A stretch of 64,000 nt of DNA from Pseudomonas fluorescens (GTDB lineage Bacteria > Pseudomonadota > Gammaproteobacteria > Pseudomonadales > Pseudomonadaceae). A program made the translations under genes and the position numbers. Under the pieces are notes generated by a model. It had not been told where the DNA came from. It did no database searches and saw only the letters and a program-made list of their open reading frames with translations. Shown one piece after another: positions 36,801 through 46,234 of the stretch; the first letter of the stretch is position 1, and each line of letters begins with the position of its first letter. The DNA lies in assembly GCF_900636825.1 (NCBI RefSeq), contig NZ_LR134318.1:682001-746000 (forward strand), written 5' to 3'.

Positions 36801-37358
36801 ATGTTGCGCCGTCTCGCTTTACTGGCCATGGCCGCGCTGCTTAGCGCCTGCGCTTCCAACCAGGTCAATCATGACTTCGATGCCAGCCGCGACTTCGCGG
36901 CTTATCGCAGTTGGAGCTGGAAAGATCCCGCCCTGCAATATCGCCCCGATGACCCGCGCATCAAGAGTGATCTGACCGAGCAACGCATCCGCCAGTCGGT
37001 CGCCGACCAGCTCGATCAACGTGGCTTGCGTCCTGCTGCGGCTGGTGCCAAGGCCGATTTGAGTGTGCAGACTTACCTGATCGTCGAGGATCGTCAGCAG
37101 CAAGTGACTACCAACTACGGCGGCGGGTGGGGTGGCCCGTGGAATGGCTATTGGGGCGCACCGATGTACAACGAAACGCGCAACATCACCTACAAGGTCG
37201 CGACCATTCAGATCGACTTGCTCGACGGCAAGGACGGCAAACTGGTCTGGCGTGGCAGCGATGAGCAGATGCTTGCCAGCCGCCCGAACCCGGACGATCG
37301 CAGCAATGCGATTCGCGAGACCGTCGCCCGGATCCTCGCCAACTATCCACCACGCTAA
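36801..37358 (+). CDS. DUF4136 lipoprotein, copy 2
   Basis: A 185-residue lipoprotein (AALLSACAS lipobox) with DUF4136 signatures [21 protein letters not shown] and AIRETVARILANYPP. It has a shorter Gly/Trp-rich insert (GGGWGGPWNGYWG) where copy 1 is Tyr-rich. AGTGGAGAAAGATC provides the SD. A REP doublet follows at 37379. Confidence 0.85.
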   Translation: MLRRLALLAMAALLSACASNQVNHDFDASRDFAAYRSWSWKDPALQYRPDDPRIKSDLTEQRIRQSVADQLDQRGLRPAAAGAKADLSVQTYLIVEDRQQQVTTNYGGGWGGPWNGYWGAPMYNETRNITYKVATIQIDLLDGKDGKLVWRGSDEQMLASRPNPDDRSNAIRETVARILANYPPR

Positions 37359-37378
37359 GCCCCACACACAAATCCCCG

Positions 37379-37474
37379 TGTAGGAGCTGCCGAAGGCTGC
37401 GATCTTTTGATCTCGTTTTTCAAAACCGAGATCAAGATCAGGATCAAAAGATCGCAGCCTTCGGCAGCTCCTAC
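37379..37474. repeat. REP doublet upstream of tadG
   Basis: Inverted pair of the TAGGAGCTGCCGAAGGC unit with a slightly longer spacer (about 38 bases) containing GATCTCG and CGAGATC. The sequence from here to 37595 contains no gene. Confidence 0.9.
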
Positions 37475-37595
37475 ACAGGGCTGGGCATGAGCCCCTTGTC
37501 TTCGATTGCTAGCCAGGCAGTTGCCAACAGTCCGTCTACACTCAATTCCACCAATGGAGGTAGCGCTCGGTAGTGCGCCGGCAAAGGAGTGCGCG

Positions 37596-39584
37596 ATGTC
37601 GCCTCGTCCGCAATTGAACGGCCCGACGCGACAGCGAGGGGCGATTGGCTTGATGGCTGCGCTGACCTTGGGTCTGGCGCTGACGTGCATGGTGCTGGTG
37701 GTCGACAGTGGTCGGTTGTACATGGAACAGCGCCGCTTGCAGCGGGTGGTCGACGTCGCCGCACTAGAGTCGATTTCCCGTGGTGGCGATTGCCTGACGG
37801 GCGCCAGCGCCAGCGCATACGCTGCCGCCAGTGCGGCGCGCAACAGCTTCGACGTCACGCAAGGATCAACCCTCGCCGTAACCTGCGGCACCGTGCAAAC
37901 CGCACCGAACAACCTGCGCACTTTTGGCGCTGATGCCAGCAAAAAAGAAGCGATCAGAGTGGTCGCCACCCACGTCGTGCCGACCAGTGTCGCCGCCGCG
38001 CTGTACGGCTTGTTTTCTCCAGGAAGTGTTGCTGCGACAACCCGGCTAAGCGCCACCGCGGTTGGCGCCGCCGCCATTCTGCCGCCGCAAGCCCAGCTGA
38101 CGCTCGGCAGTACGCTGGTCAGCGTAGACGCGAGCAAATCGGCCGCGCTCAATGCGTTGTTCGGGCAAATGCTTGGCGGCAATCTCAACCTCAGCGTCGC
38201 CGGTTGGCAAGGCCTGGTGAACTCGCAGATCAATCTCCTAAGTTATCTCAATCAGTTGGCCATCGACGTGAATGTCCAGGCCGGCAATTACAGTCAACTG
38301 TTGAGCCAGAACATTCAGGTCACTCAACTGATTGACACCGCCATCACCGTGTTGACCAAGGGCGGCACCACCACCAGTGTGGCGGTCGACGGCCTGCTCG
38401 GACTGAAAGCGGCGGTCAGCGGCACGGCAGTGACGCTCGGCCAATTGCTGCAGATGCAGACTGGTGCCACATCGGCGGCGCTCAATGCCAACCTGCAGGT
38501 GTTCCAGTTGCTCGAAGCGGTGGTGCAAGTTGCCAACAGCCAGAACGCTGCAACAGCGACAGTGCCATTGAGCATTCCGGGGCTGGTCAATGGCTCGGTG
38601 AAGGTCAAAGTCATTCAGCCCCCGCAGCTCACAGCCGTCGGCAACCCGATGCTGGCCAAGGCCGATCCCATGGGCGCCAATCGCATCTACGTGAAAACTG
38701 CGCAGGTGCGCACATTGATCTCGCTCAACCTGCCGGTGCTGTCCAACGTGGCCGGGCTTGCCAGCGCTATTACCAGTACGCCGCTGGTGGGCGGGCTGAC
38801 AGATACGCTGAACAATCTGTTGCACCTGAATATCGCCGGTACGCTGAACTCGTTGTTCTGCACGTTGGGGGGCACCTGTCAGCGCACCCATTTGCAGATA
38901 CTGCCCACGTCCACCATCGATGTCTTGCTGGAGGTCGCGGCCGCCGACAGCCATGTCACCGATTTCAACTGTTCGAGCGACGCGACACGGAGCCTGACCA
39001 CGCAGACCAACTCCTCGCTGGTGAAACTCAAGGTGGGCAGAATCGACCCGGCCAATGCGTTCTCTGCGGTGGCGGATGTTCCCGTGCTCCCCTTGGCCCT
39101 GATTGACGTCGGGGTCATCACCTGCACCATCCCCCTGCTCGGTCTGGGCCAGCCCAGCTGTGATGCGAACTCGCGCAAAGCGTTCTACGGCGGAGGTCTG
39201 GGCGTGAAAGTCGACACCTCGGTGGCCAGCACGCAGAACGTCCACACCTATAGTCAGCCTCCGGAAATCAAGCAGCCGCCGCTCAACTACAGTTTCGGCA
39301 CGCAAGGTTTGGTCAATAGCCTCAAAGGCACCTTGAGCGGGGTTCAGGTTCAGGCCTACAAACCCACCGGTTCGAGCCTGCTCGGCGGTTTGCTGGCGAC
39401 CACCGCTGACGTGCTGGCGGGCGTCAACAGTACGCTTGGCGTGGCCATCGACAACTTGCTCAGTCCGGTACTCGACCCGATCCTTGACGGCTTGCTCGCC
39501 AACCTCGGCATCACCTTGAACAAGGTCGACGTCGGCGCCAACCTGAGCTGCCGCCCACCCGGCCAACCGACGCTGGTGATCTAA
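37596..39584 (+). CDS. tadG: TadG-type pilus assembly protein
   Basis: A 662-residue protein beginning with a short basic stretch and one hydrophobic helix (GAIGLMAALTLGLALTCMVL) within a Tad_N (TadE/G-like) domain; ALESISRGGDC follows. The rest is a long, Ser/Thr/Asn-rich, repetitive extracytoplasmic region. TadG-like pseudopilins help assemble Flp pili. ATG 37596 has AAAGGAG upstream and is preferred over the longer frame from 37506. It converges on pprA with a four-base overlap. In P. aeruginosa tadG (PA4297) lies next to pprB; the order differs slightly here. Confidence 0.85.
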   Translation: MSPRPQLNGPTRQRGAIGLMAALTLGLALTCMVLVVDSGRLYMEQRRLQRVVDVAALESISRGGDCLTGASASAYAAASAARNSFDVTQGSTLAVTCGTVQTAPNNLRTFGADASKKEAIRVVATHVVPTSVAAALYGLFSPGSVAATTRLSATAVGAAAILPPQAQLTLGSTLVSVDASKSAALNALFGQMLGGNLNLSVAGWQGLVNSQINLLSYLNQLAIDVNVQAGNYSQLLSQNIQVTQLIDTAITVLTKGGTTTSVAVDGLLGLKAAVSGTAVTLGQLLQMQTGATSAALNANLQVFQLLEAVVQVANSQNAATATVPLSIPGLVNGSVKVKVIQPPQLTAVGNPMLAKADPMGANRIYVKTAQVRTLISLNLPVLSNVAGLASAITSTPLVGGLTDTLNNLLHLNIAGTLNSLFCTLGGTCQRTHLQILPTSTIDVLLEVAAADSHVTDFNCSSDATRSLTTQTNSSLVKLKVGRIDPANAFSAVADVPVLPLALIDVGVITCTIPLLGLGQPSCDANSRKAFYGGGLGVKVDTSVASTQNVHTYSQPPEIKQPPLNYSFGTQGLVNSLKGTLSGVQVQAYKPTGSSLLGGLLATTADVLAGVNSTLGVAIDNLLSPVLDPILDGLLANLGITLNKVDVGANLSCRPPGQPTLVI

Positions 39585-42316
39585 TCGTTCGACACAATCG
39601 GCAATTCGATGCAGAACCGTGCGCCTTCCTCGCCATTGCGTACGGTCAGGCGCCCGCCCATGTTTTCGATGATGCCGTAGCTCACCGACAAGCCCAGGCC
39701 GGTGCCGACGCCCACCGGTTTGGTGGTGAAAAACGGTTCGAAAATACGTTCCAGCAACCGCGGGTCGATGCCGCCGCCGTTGTCCTCGACCCACAGCCGC
39801 ACGACATGCTCATCGCGCTCGGCATGCAGGGCGATCCACGGCTGCAAGTCGCGGTTGGCCTCACGTTTGCTCAACAGTGCGTCGCGGGCATTGACCATCA
39901 GGTTGATCAGCACTTGCTCGAGCTGATCGACATAACCGCGCACCTCAGTCTGGAACTCGGCTTCTTTGATCCGCAACTCAACGCCTTTGCCACGCAGGCC
40001 CTCGGCCAATAGCGAGAGCGTGCCGTCGATGGCATCGAGGGGGTTGAAGGGGTGCTGTTCGATTTCCGAGCGGCGGCCGAACACGCGCATGTGATCGACC
40101 ACGCGCGCCGCCCGTTGCACCTGCGCGTCGATGCGCTTGAGTTTGTCGGTCAGATAGTCAATCTGCGCATCACCGTTGCTCAAGCGCTTGAGCACATTGA
40201 CGATCGCCATGCGCATCACGTTCAGCGGCTGATTGATCTCGTGAGCCAGGCCGGTGGCCATTTCACCGAGGGTGGCCATCTTCGCGCTTTGCGTCAGTTG
40301 CTGCTGCGCGCGGCGCACTTCGGTGTTGTCGCGGCCCACCGCTTGCACTTCAAGCAGGCGCCCGTGCTCGTCAAACACGCCGCGATCCGACCAGACCCAC
40401 CATGCATGCTCGCGCCCGGGCAGGCGCAGGTTGATTTCGGCGGTACTCACTGGCAGTTCCGGCGTCAGTTGCGCCAGGCGCTGGACGAACGCTTCGCGTT
40501 GTTCGGCAGACATCCAGTTGCCCAGATCGACGCCGGGCAATTGCTCCGGCCCGCACTCCAGATAGGTCGCCAGCGGCCGGTTGCCAAAGGTCAGCGTCAG
40601 GTCTGGGCGGTAGCGGCAAATCATCGCCGGGGAATCTTCGACGAGCATCCGGTAACGCTCTTCGCTGGCCTTGACCTGTTCGGCAGCGAGCGTCGCGTCA
40701 GTAACGTCGAGCCACAGGCCCACCGCTTCGACGGGCAGGCCAAGATCGTCGCGCAACAGCTTGGCTTCGTCGAGCAGCCAGTGCGCCTGGCCCTGACGGT
40801 CGATAACGCGATAACGAGCGCTCACCGAACCCTCGCGCAACAACTGACGCGTGCGCTCGAAATAGCGCGGACGGTCTTCGGGATGCACGTGTTCCACCAG
40901 TCGGCCATCGGCACAATCGGCAAGACTCCAGCCGAGCAATGGTTGCAGACTGGCGCTGAAGAAGGTGGGCTGCAGCGCCCCTTGATCGTAGCGCTGGACA
41001 TAAATCACCGCAGGCGAGCTGGCGATCAGGTTGTCCAGCCGCGCATGGGCGGCGGCGGCCTGCTGCTGTTGGTTCTTGATGTCGCTGATGTCGAGCATGA
41101 ATCCCGCCAGTCGGCGTTCGGCGCCAGTGCCCAGCGCCCGGCCTTGCAGGCGATACCACAGCGGTATCGGTTGCTCCGCGGTTTGCAGGCGCACGCACAA
41201 CTCCAGCGGTGTGCCGTCATCCTCCAAGGCTTGCAAATGGCTGCGCAGTTCCGCGCGGTCGGCACGATGCACGAGGCTGAACCAGTCCTCGAGCGGAATC
41301 CGCTCTTGCGGCAAACCCAGACTTTGCGCCAGTGTCGGCGCCAGTTGCACCGCGGCGCTGGCACTGTCGACTTCCCACCAACCGGTGCCGAGCAACGCTT
41401 GCAAGGTTTCCAGACGTTCCTGTTGCAGCTGATGTCGATGCTCGCGCAGACGCTCGAGCAACGGCGCGACTGCCGCAGCGGCCAATAGCAGCCAGTCGGA
41501 ATCGCCGACGTCAGGCGCCTGTTTCGCGGCGTTGTAACCTGCGCAGAGCAACCACGCCGCCACGCCTTGGGCATCGCGGTAAGGCACGGCAAACGCCTCA
41601 TTCGGACCGATCAGCGCACTCAGGCGCGGCTGCTCATGCGCCAGCAAACGTTGTGGCAGCGCACCATTCAGGCTGTCGAGCGCAGTGCCCAGAAATTGCT
41701 GATCGCGCCACAGCTGCACTGCGCCCGGCGCCGCATAATGCTGATGAACCTGCCAGCCTTGGCTTTGCTCGTCGAGCAACACCAGCGCCAGGCTGGGGAT
41801 ATGCAAATACTGGCTCAGCCGCTGCAACTGTTCGTGCAGAACCTCCGGCAAGCGGGCGACGCTGCCGAGGCGCAACTGATCGCGGATCTGTGTGGCCAGC
41901 CGCTGACATTGTTCACGGCTGCGCGCGTGCTGGCGTTCGCTGAGCAGGTCACCGATGTCCAGCAACTGCAAAATCCAGCCGTCAGCTCGCGCCTGTACCC
42001 AGCCGCGCACCTGCAACGGTGGGCCCGCGAGGCTGACGAAATCGAGGTCGAGCAGCTGCCCTTGCCAGTCGGCTGGTCGACCTTCCACCGTCAAGCGACT
42101 GTGCGGCAATAAATATTCCGAAAGCGGCGCCGCAGCTTTGCTGGAGACGGGCTGCGCGAGCGAGTGGCGCAACGGCCCGTCGAAATGACTGACGTAGCCA
42201 TCGCTGTCCAGATACACCTGCAGACCGACGCCGGATACTGCCGCGACGCCCGGGGTCTGTGGTGTGTCCGAAGGTCGATTGAGCAGGCGAGCGAGCAACT
42301 TGTCGGCGGAATTCAA
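39581..42316 (-). CDS. pprA: PAS-containing sensor histidine kinase PprA
   Basis: A 911-residue soluble kinase without transmembrane helices. There is a GAF-like N-terminal region, several PAS/PAC domains ([33 protein letters not shown]), a HisKA with phospho-histidine in [13 protein letters not shown], and an HATPase ([43 protein letters not shown]). It corresponds in position to P. aeruginosa PprA, partner of PprB. The frame starts at TTG 42316, overlapping the tadE stop (TTGA), with no obvious SD, so translation may be coupled to tadE. Confidence 0.85.
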   Translation of the reverse strand: MNSADKLLARLLNRPSDTPQTPGVAAVSGVGLQVYLDSDGYVSHFDGPLRHSLAQPVSSKAAAPLSEYLLPHSRLTVEGRPADWQGQLLDLDFVSLAGPPLQVRGWVQARADGWILQLLDIGDLLSERQHARSREQCQRLATQIRDQLRLGSVARLPEVLHEQLQRLSQYLHIPSLALVLLDEQSQGWQVHQHYAAPGAVQLWRDQQFLGTALDSLNGALPQRLLAHEQPRLSALIGPNEAFAVPYRDAQGVAAWLLCAGYNAAKQAPDVGDSDWLLLAAAAVAPLLERLREHRHQLQQERLETLQALLGTGWWEVDSASAAVQLAPTLAQSLGLPQERIPLEDWFSLVHRADRAELRSHLQALEDDGTPLELCVRLQTAEQPIPLWYRLQGRALGTGAERRLAGFMLDISDIKNQQQQAAAAHARLDNLIASSPAVIYVQRYDQGALQPTFFSASLQPLLGWSLADCADGRLVEHVHPEDRPRYFERTRQLLREGSVSARYRVIDRQGQAHWLLDEAKLLRDDLGLPVEAVGLWLDVTDATLAAEQVKASEERYRMLVEDSPAMICRYRPDLTLTFGNRPLATYLECGPEQLPGVDLGNWMSAEQREAFVQRLAQLTPELPVSTAEINLRLPGREHAWWVWSDRGVFDEHGRLLEVQAVGRDNTEVRRAQQQLTQSAKMATLGEMATGLAHEINQPLNVMRMAIVNVLKRLSNGDAQIDYLTDKLKRIDAQVQRAARVVDHMRVFGRRSEIEQHPFNPLDAIDGTLSLLAEGLRGKGVELRIKEAEFQTEVRGYVDQLEQVLINLMVNARDALLSKREANRDLQPWIALHAERDEHVVRLWVEDNGGGIDPRLLERIFEPFFTTKPVGVGTGLGLSVSYGIIENMGGRLTVRNGEEGARFCIELPIVSND

Positions 42317-42753
42317 AACTGCAGGCTCGACGAGGCGCGCAAAGTGGCGGGCAGGCGCGGCACCGAACCAATCCCCGGCAACACCAGAAACGGCAGCGCC
42401 TGATTCAACTTGCTGGTGGGATAGTTGATGGTCACGGTGAGCACGCCACCGACATAGGTGACGGTACTGTCCGCGGCGGCATTGAAGTTCAAGGCGCCGG
42501 GAAGCCAGGCCAATTGCCGGGTCAGCTCGGTTCTGGCGGTGGCTGTGACGGCGGCGGGGTAGTTGGCAGTGGCCGGATCAAGCGCGACACTGCGGCGCAC
42601 CGCTTCAGCCGTCGATTCGTTGAATGACTGCATCAGCAACAGCGGCAAGCTGTAGCTGACCAGGCCATAGAACACGGCAAAAAAGATCACGAAGACCAAT
42701 GCGAATTCAATCGCGACAGCGCCTTTTTGCTTGCGGGGGAGGGCGGTTTTCAT
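42313..42753 (-). CDS. tadE: TadE-like minor pseudopilin
   Basis: A 146-residue protein with a short basic leader, KQKGAVAIEFALVFVIFFAV (prepilin-type G, then E at +5, hydrophobic helix) and a small Ser/Thr-rich C-terminal domain. This matches the TadE family. ATG 42753 has AGGG upstream; a GTG at 42777 also opens the frame. It may be processed by FppA encoded divergently 75 bases away. pprA follows by overlap. Confidence 0.85.
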   Translation of the reverse strand: MKTALPRKQKGAVAIEFALVFVIFFAVFYGLVSYSLPLLLMQSFNESTAEAVRRSVALDPATANYPAAVTATARTELTRQLAWLPGALNFNAAADSTVTYVGGVLTVTINYPTSKLNQALPFLVLPGIGSVPRLPATLRASSSLQF

Positions 42754-42828
42754 CAGTGCGTCTACCCTGACATTCACTATGTAACATCAGCATAGAATCA
42801 ATCGGCCAAAACGGACGTTTTTTACCGC

Positions 42829-43299
42829 ATGCATGGCTTTGTCTTACTGGTCTGGCTGACACTTTGCGCGGCGCAGGATGCCCGCCAACGGCACATCAGC
42901 AACGCGCTGACGTTGGGCGGTGGCGGTTTGGCGTTGGGGTATCTGCTGTGGACCGGCAACACCTGGCTTGGCGCCGAAGCCACACAGGCTGCCTGGGCGT
43001 TTTTGCTGGCGCTCGCGCTAACCCTTCCCGGATATGTGCTCAAACGTTTTGGCGCAGGCGATGTGAAATTAATGACAGCTCTGGCGCTTGCGACGGACGG
43101 CACGCATTTGCTCGGCGCATTTATCGGTGCCGCGCTCTCCAGTGTTTTGTGGATAGTGCTGGTGCCAAAAATCTGGCCGCATATGAGTCAAGGGCTTAGA
43201 GAACATCTTCGATATCTGGCGCCTGCAATGTCAAAAAAGCTGCCATTTGCGGCCTTCGTGCTGGCGGGAACAGCGCTGACGTTGATTTGGATCCACTAG
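42829..43299 (+). CDS. fppA: Flp prepilin peptidase FppA
   Basis: A 156-residue type IV prepilin peptidase of the short CpaA/TadV type: aspartates in CAAQDARQRHI and KRFGAGDVKLMTALAL (GxGD motif) are the aspartic protease residues, and about four to five membrane helices are visible. It cleaves the leader of Flp and TadE/G. The P. aeruginosa equivalent is PA4295. It is divergent to tadE and in line with pprB. Confidence 0.9.
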   Translation: MHGFVLLVWLTLCAAQDARQRHISNALTLGGGGLALGYLLWTGNTWLGAEATQAAWAFLLALALTLPGYVLKRFGAGDVKLMTALALATDGTHLLGAFIGAALSSVLWIVLVPKIWPHMSQGLREHLRYLAPAMSKKLPFAAFVLAGTALTLIWIH

Positions 43300-43424
43300 T
43301 CGCCGACCGCTTCCAATCCTATGTACATAGTCAAAAAGTGAGTCTACTTTCAATGTGACGCGTTACGGCATTGCGCTGTGAGTATCGGAACGGTCAGCCT
43401 TTTGACCTGGGCATGGAGTCGCAT

Positions 43425-44198
43425 GTGAACAAGCTTACGTCTGCAACGAAAGTTCTGGTGGTCGACGATCAACCACTGATTGTTGAAGAACTCTGCGAGT
43501 TTCTCGAGAGCAGCGGCTACCGTTGCGTGCCTTGCGAATCGAGCCGGCAGGCGATCGAACAATTCATCGAAGACCCGGCCATTGGCCTGGTGCTGTGTGA
43601 CTTGCACATGCCGGACATGGACGGCATTGAGCTGGTGCAGGAACTGCAGCGGTTATCGGGCAAGCATCGGGCGTTCGAAGCGATCATGCTCACCGGGCGC
43701 GCCGACAAGCAGGACGTGATCAAGGCATTACGTGCCGGGATCGCCGACTACTACCAGAAACCGATTGATCTCGAAGAATTGCTCGAAGGTCTGCAACGCC
43801 AGGAAACGGCTTTGCAGGAACGGCAGAAAACCCTGCAATTGGGCCATCTGAACCAGAAGCTGCAATTTCTCTCCGAGTCGATCAACGACCTTTACCAGGA
43901 CCTCGATAAAGTACGCCGCAACCCGGCGCCGGCCAGTGACGACTCAGCAGCCACTGTCGAGGGACTGGAAATGCCGGCGATCTTCAACCAGCTGTCGCCA
44001 CGTCAGCTGGATGTTGCGCGGTTGGTCGGCAAAGGCCAGACCAACTATCAGATTGCCTGTGAGCTGGGCATTACCGAAAACACCGTCAAACTCTATGTCT
44101 CGCAAGTGCTGCGTCTGACGCATATGCACAACCGCACGCAATTGGCGCTGGCGTTGTCACCGAGCAATTCCGGGCGCCACCACGTGACCGCGCACTGA
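43425..44198 (+). CDS. pprB: Response regulator PprB (REC-LuxR)
   Basis: About 257 residues: receiver domain (VLVVDDQPLIVEELC; phospho-aspartate in VLCDLHMPDMDG; lysine in YYQKPIDLEE), helical linker, and LuxR-type helix-turn-helix (LSPRQLDVARLVGKGQTNYQ, ITENTVKLYVSQVL). PprB activates flp/tad in P. aeruginosa. I chose GTG 43425, which has GGAG six bases upstream; ATG 43413 and TTG 43371 also open the frame. A CTACTTTC motif lies upstream at 43344, shared with the flp-rcpC intergenic region. Confidence 0.9.
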   Translation: MNKLTSATKVLVVDDQPLIVEELCEFLESSGYRCVPCESSRQAIEQFIEDPAIGLVLCDLHMPDMDGIELVQELQRLSGKHRAFEAIMLTGRADKQDVIKALRAGIADYYQKPIDLEELLEGLQRQETALQERQKTLQLGHLNQKLQFLSESINDLYQDLDKVRRNPAPASDDSAATVEGLEMPAIFNQLSPRQLDVARLVGKGQTNYQIACELGITENTVKLYVSQVLRLTHMHNRTQLALALSPSNSGRHHVTAH

Positions 44199-44247
44199 TC
44201 GCTGCCAGCCGCCATTCTGCTGGGCTCATGCCTCAGCCGCATGCCTG

Positions 44248-44655
44248 TCAGCCGAGGGACGCTTTCGATTTGGGAAACAGGTTGTCGAGGGTTTCCAGCA
44301 GGCGTACGTGATAGATCGGTTTGCGGAACAGATCCAGCACCTGCAGACGCAGCATGTCGCTGACATCCTCCATATCTGCGTGCCCCGACATGACGATCAC
44401 GGGTAGATGCTCACGGGAAGTATGTTCGCGCAGGCGTCTTATCAGCGACATGCCACTTTCTTCGGGCATGCGCAGATCAGTGATCACCAGGGCGATATCG
44501 GGATGGCGGGTGAGGAGGTGCAGCGCGAGTTTCACTGACGTCGCGGTATGACAGGCGAAGCCTTCGCCCTCCAGCAACTCCGCAAGTTCCAGCAGTGCGT
44601 CCTCTTCATCATCGACGAGGAGCAACTGCTGGCGCGGAGTGTGTGAGGAGGTCAT
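44248..44655 (-). CDS. Single-domain response regulator
   Basis: A 135-residue receiver-only protein: LLLVDDEEDALLELAELLEG, ITDLRMPEESG (phospho-aspartate), VMSGHADMEDV and FRKPI with the conserved lysine. There is no output domain. It lies between pprB and flp on the minus strand. I do not know of such a gene in the P. aeruginosa locus. It could act as a phosphate sink or an extra target of PprA. ATG 44655 is preferred over the TTG at 44670. Confidence 0.85.
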   Translation of the reverse strand: MTSSHTPRQQLLLVDDEEDALLELAELLEGEGFACHTATSVKLALHLLTRHPDIALVITDLRMPEESGMSLIRRLREHTSREHLPVIVMSGHADMEDVSDMLRLQVLDLFRKPIYHVRLLETLDNLFPKSKASLG

Positions 44656-44714
44656 AGGCAACACCTGCAATGGACTGAGTGTTGACGTTAGAACTCAATG
44701 GCCGCGTTGACAAG

Positions 44715-44921
44715 TCATCCACCAAGTGCCTCCAGGATTTGCTGAAGGATAGCGGTGACCCGAGTGCCGATTCCGGCGCCGAATGCCGCGATGACCAAAG
44801 CCACTAACCCCACTACCAAGGCATATTCGATTGCTGACGCACCATCGGTGTCTTTCGCCAAGCCTTTGAAAAAGGCAATTTGCGATTTGATTTTTTTCTG
44901 CGCAACGCGGACATACGACAT
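44715..44921 (-). CDS. flp: Flp type IVb pilin
   Basis: A 68-residue pilin. The prepilin site and helix are typical of the Flp family: DGASAIEYALVVGLVALVIA has the Glu-Tyr pair in the mature N-terminus; the mature pilin is about 40 residues. Good SD (AAGGAG) seven bases upstream. It is divergent from rcpC, with the shared regulatory region 44922-45262. Confidence 0.92.
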   Translation of the reverse strand: MSYVRVAQKKIKSQIAFFKGLAKDTDGASAIEYALVVGLVALVIAAFGAGIGTRVTAILQQILEALGG

Positions 44922-45262
44922 ATGAATTCTCCTTAAAGCATTTCAGGCGTTGCGCGTTCGCAACATGATCTCCCTGTGCCAGCATCCTCAGCATTGTCGG
45001 CATTGCCTGACTCAACAACTGTAAGAACGAATTAACGCGAAAGTAGTAGTGGCATAGCTGGCCGTGAAAAAACCATGTTTGGCGCTTTAGCCTCCTACTT
45101 TCGTTGGATATTTCGCCACCGTTAATGGCGTTTTGTTCGCGCTGGACTACCGTTAAATAGCGAAATAGTTACTTGTTCATAGCTGCCTGATTGCGCATAT
45201 GTCTCGATGGAATTCACGGGTCATTGCAAACGAAACAACGCAGCAGGAAAGGGAGAGCCGTC
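44922..45262. promoter_or_regulatory. Divergent flp / rcpC control region
   Basis: About 340 bases without a gene. Two inverted CGAAAGTAG/CTACTTTCG copies lie at 45038-45046 and 45095-45103, and ACCGTTAA is repeated directly at about 45119 and 45149. CTACTTTC also occurs upstream of pprB, so it is a candidate PprB-binding element. The rest is AT-rich. Binding is inference, not known to me. Confidence 0.5.
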
Positions 45263-46213
45263 ATGAACAGTCGCGTCACCCTGGGCCTTGCCGGATTGTT
45301 TCTGCTGGGTGCCATTGTCGCTGGATATTGGGGGCTGACCTTGAGCCGCCAAGCGCCCGGCGAGCCGGCCGCAGCGCCCGTTGTCGGCGCTGTCATCGCG
45401 CCAAGCGCCGAGCCCGCGCCAGCGGTTGAAGACCCGACCCGCCAACCGGTCGTGGTGCTGCTGCGCGATATCGCGCCATTCGTGAAAATCACCGCTGCCG
45501 ATGTCACCGTGGAAAAACTGCGCACTGCTCCCGCCGGCAGCCTTAACGCCGTCGAACAAGTCATTGGTCGCACGCCATGGCGTGCCCTGAGTGCCGGCAG
45601 TTGGCTGACAGAAGAGAGCTTCCAGGCAGGCGGCCAATTGGCGCAGATGATTCGTCCCGGCGAAGGCGCACTGGCCGTGGCGGTGGATGAAGTGATCAGT
45701 GCGGGCGGCCAATTGGCGCCCGGCGATTACGTTGATGTGCTGCTGTTTCTGCGCAGGGACGAAAACACTGCCCAGGCCTCGGCACAACTGGTAGTGCCCG
45801 CGGTGCGCGTGCTTAGCGTTGGTGGTCACCAGGGCCTGACCAACGACGGGCAACCGGCCAGTCCGGCGCGCACTGACGAAGAACGTCTGAAACAGGAACA
45901 ACAACGCATGGCCGCGCGCAGCGTGGTGCTTGCCGTGCCGCAACCGTTGCTCAGCCGTTTGATGCTCGCCTCTAACGCCGGCGTACTGCGCCTCGCGGTG
46001 CGCAGCGCCGAGGAACAACAACTGGCGAAATACTGGGCGGGCGAAAACGATGCGGCGACTCGCCTCGATACACCGCGCCGCGATTTGCTGCAATTCAGTC
46101 AATTGTCGCTGACCCCCGCGCCAAGCCCCGTCGCGGCGGCTGGCCAATCGGTGGCGCGCAAACCTGGCGTGGAAATCATCCGCGGCGCGCAAACCATTCA
46201 ATCCACTCCCTGA
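45263..46213 (+). CDS. rcpC: Flp pilus assembly protein RcpC (CpaB)
   Basis: A 316-residue protein with an N-terminal membrane helix (LGLAGLFLLGAIVAGYW) and CpaB/SAF domain signatures: PVVVLLRDIAPFVKITAADV and MIRPGEGALAVAVDEVISAGG, then LAPGDYVDVLLFLRRD. RcpC helps the secretin in the periplasm. ATG 45263 has GGGAGAG upstream. It starts the main tad operon. Confidence 0.9.
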   Translation: MNSRVTLGLAGLFLLGAIVAGYWGLTLSRQAPGEPAAAPVVGAVIAPSAEPAPAVEDPTRQPVVVLLRDIAPFVKITAADVTVEKLRTAPAGSLNAVEQVIGRTPWRALSAGSWLTEESFQAGGQLAQMIRPGEGALAVAVDEVISAGGQLAPGDYVDVLLFLRRDENTAQASAQLVVPAVRVLSVGGHQGLTNDGQPASPARTDEERLKQEQQRMAARSVVLAVPQPLLSRLMLASNAGVLRLAVRSAEEQQLAKYWAGENDAATRLDTPRRDLLQFSQLSLTPAPSPVAAAGQSVARKPGVEIIRGAQTIQSTP

Positions 46214-46234
46214 TCCGAGCAAGGACGCCTTTTC

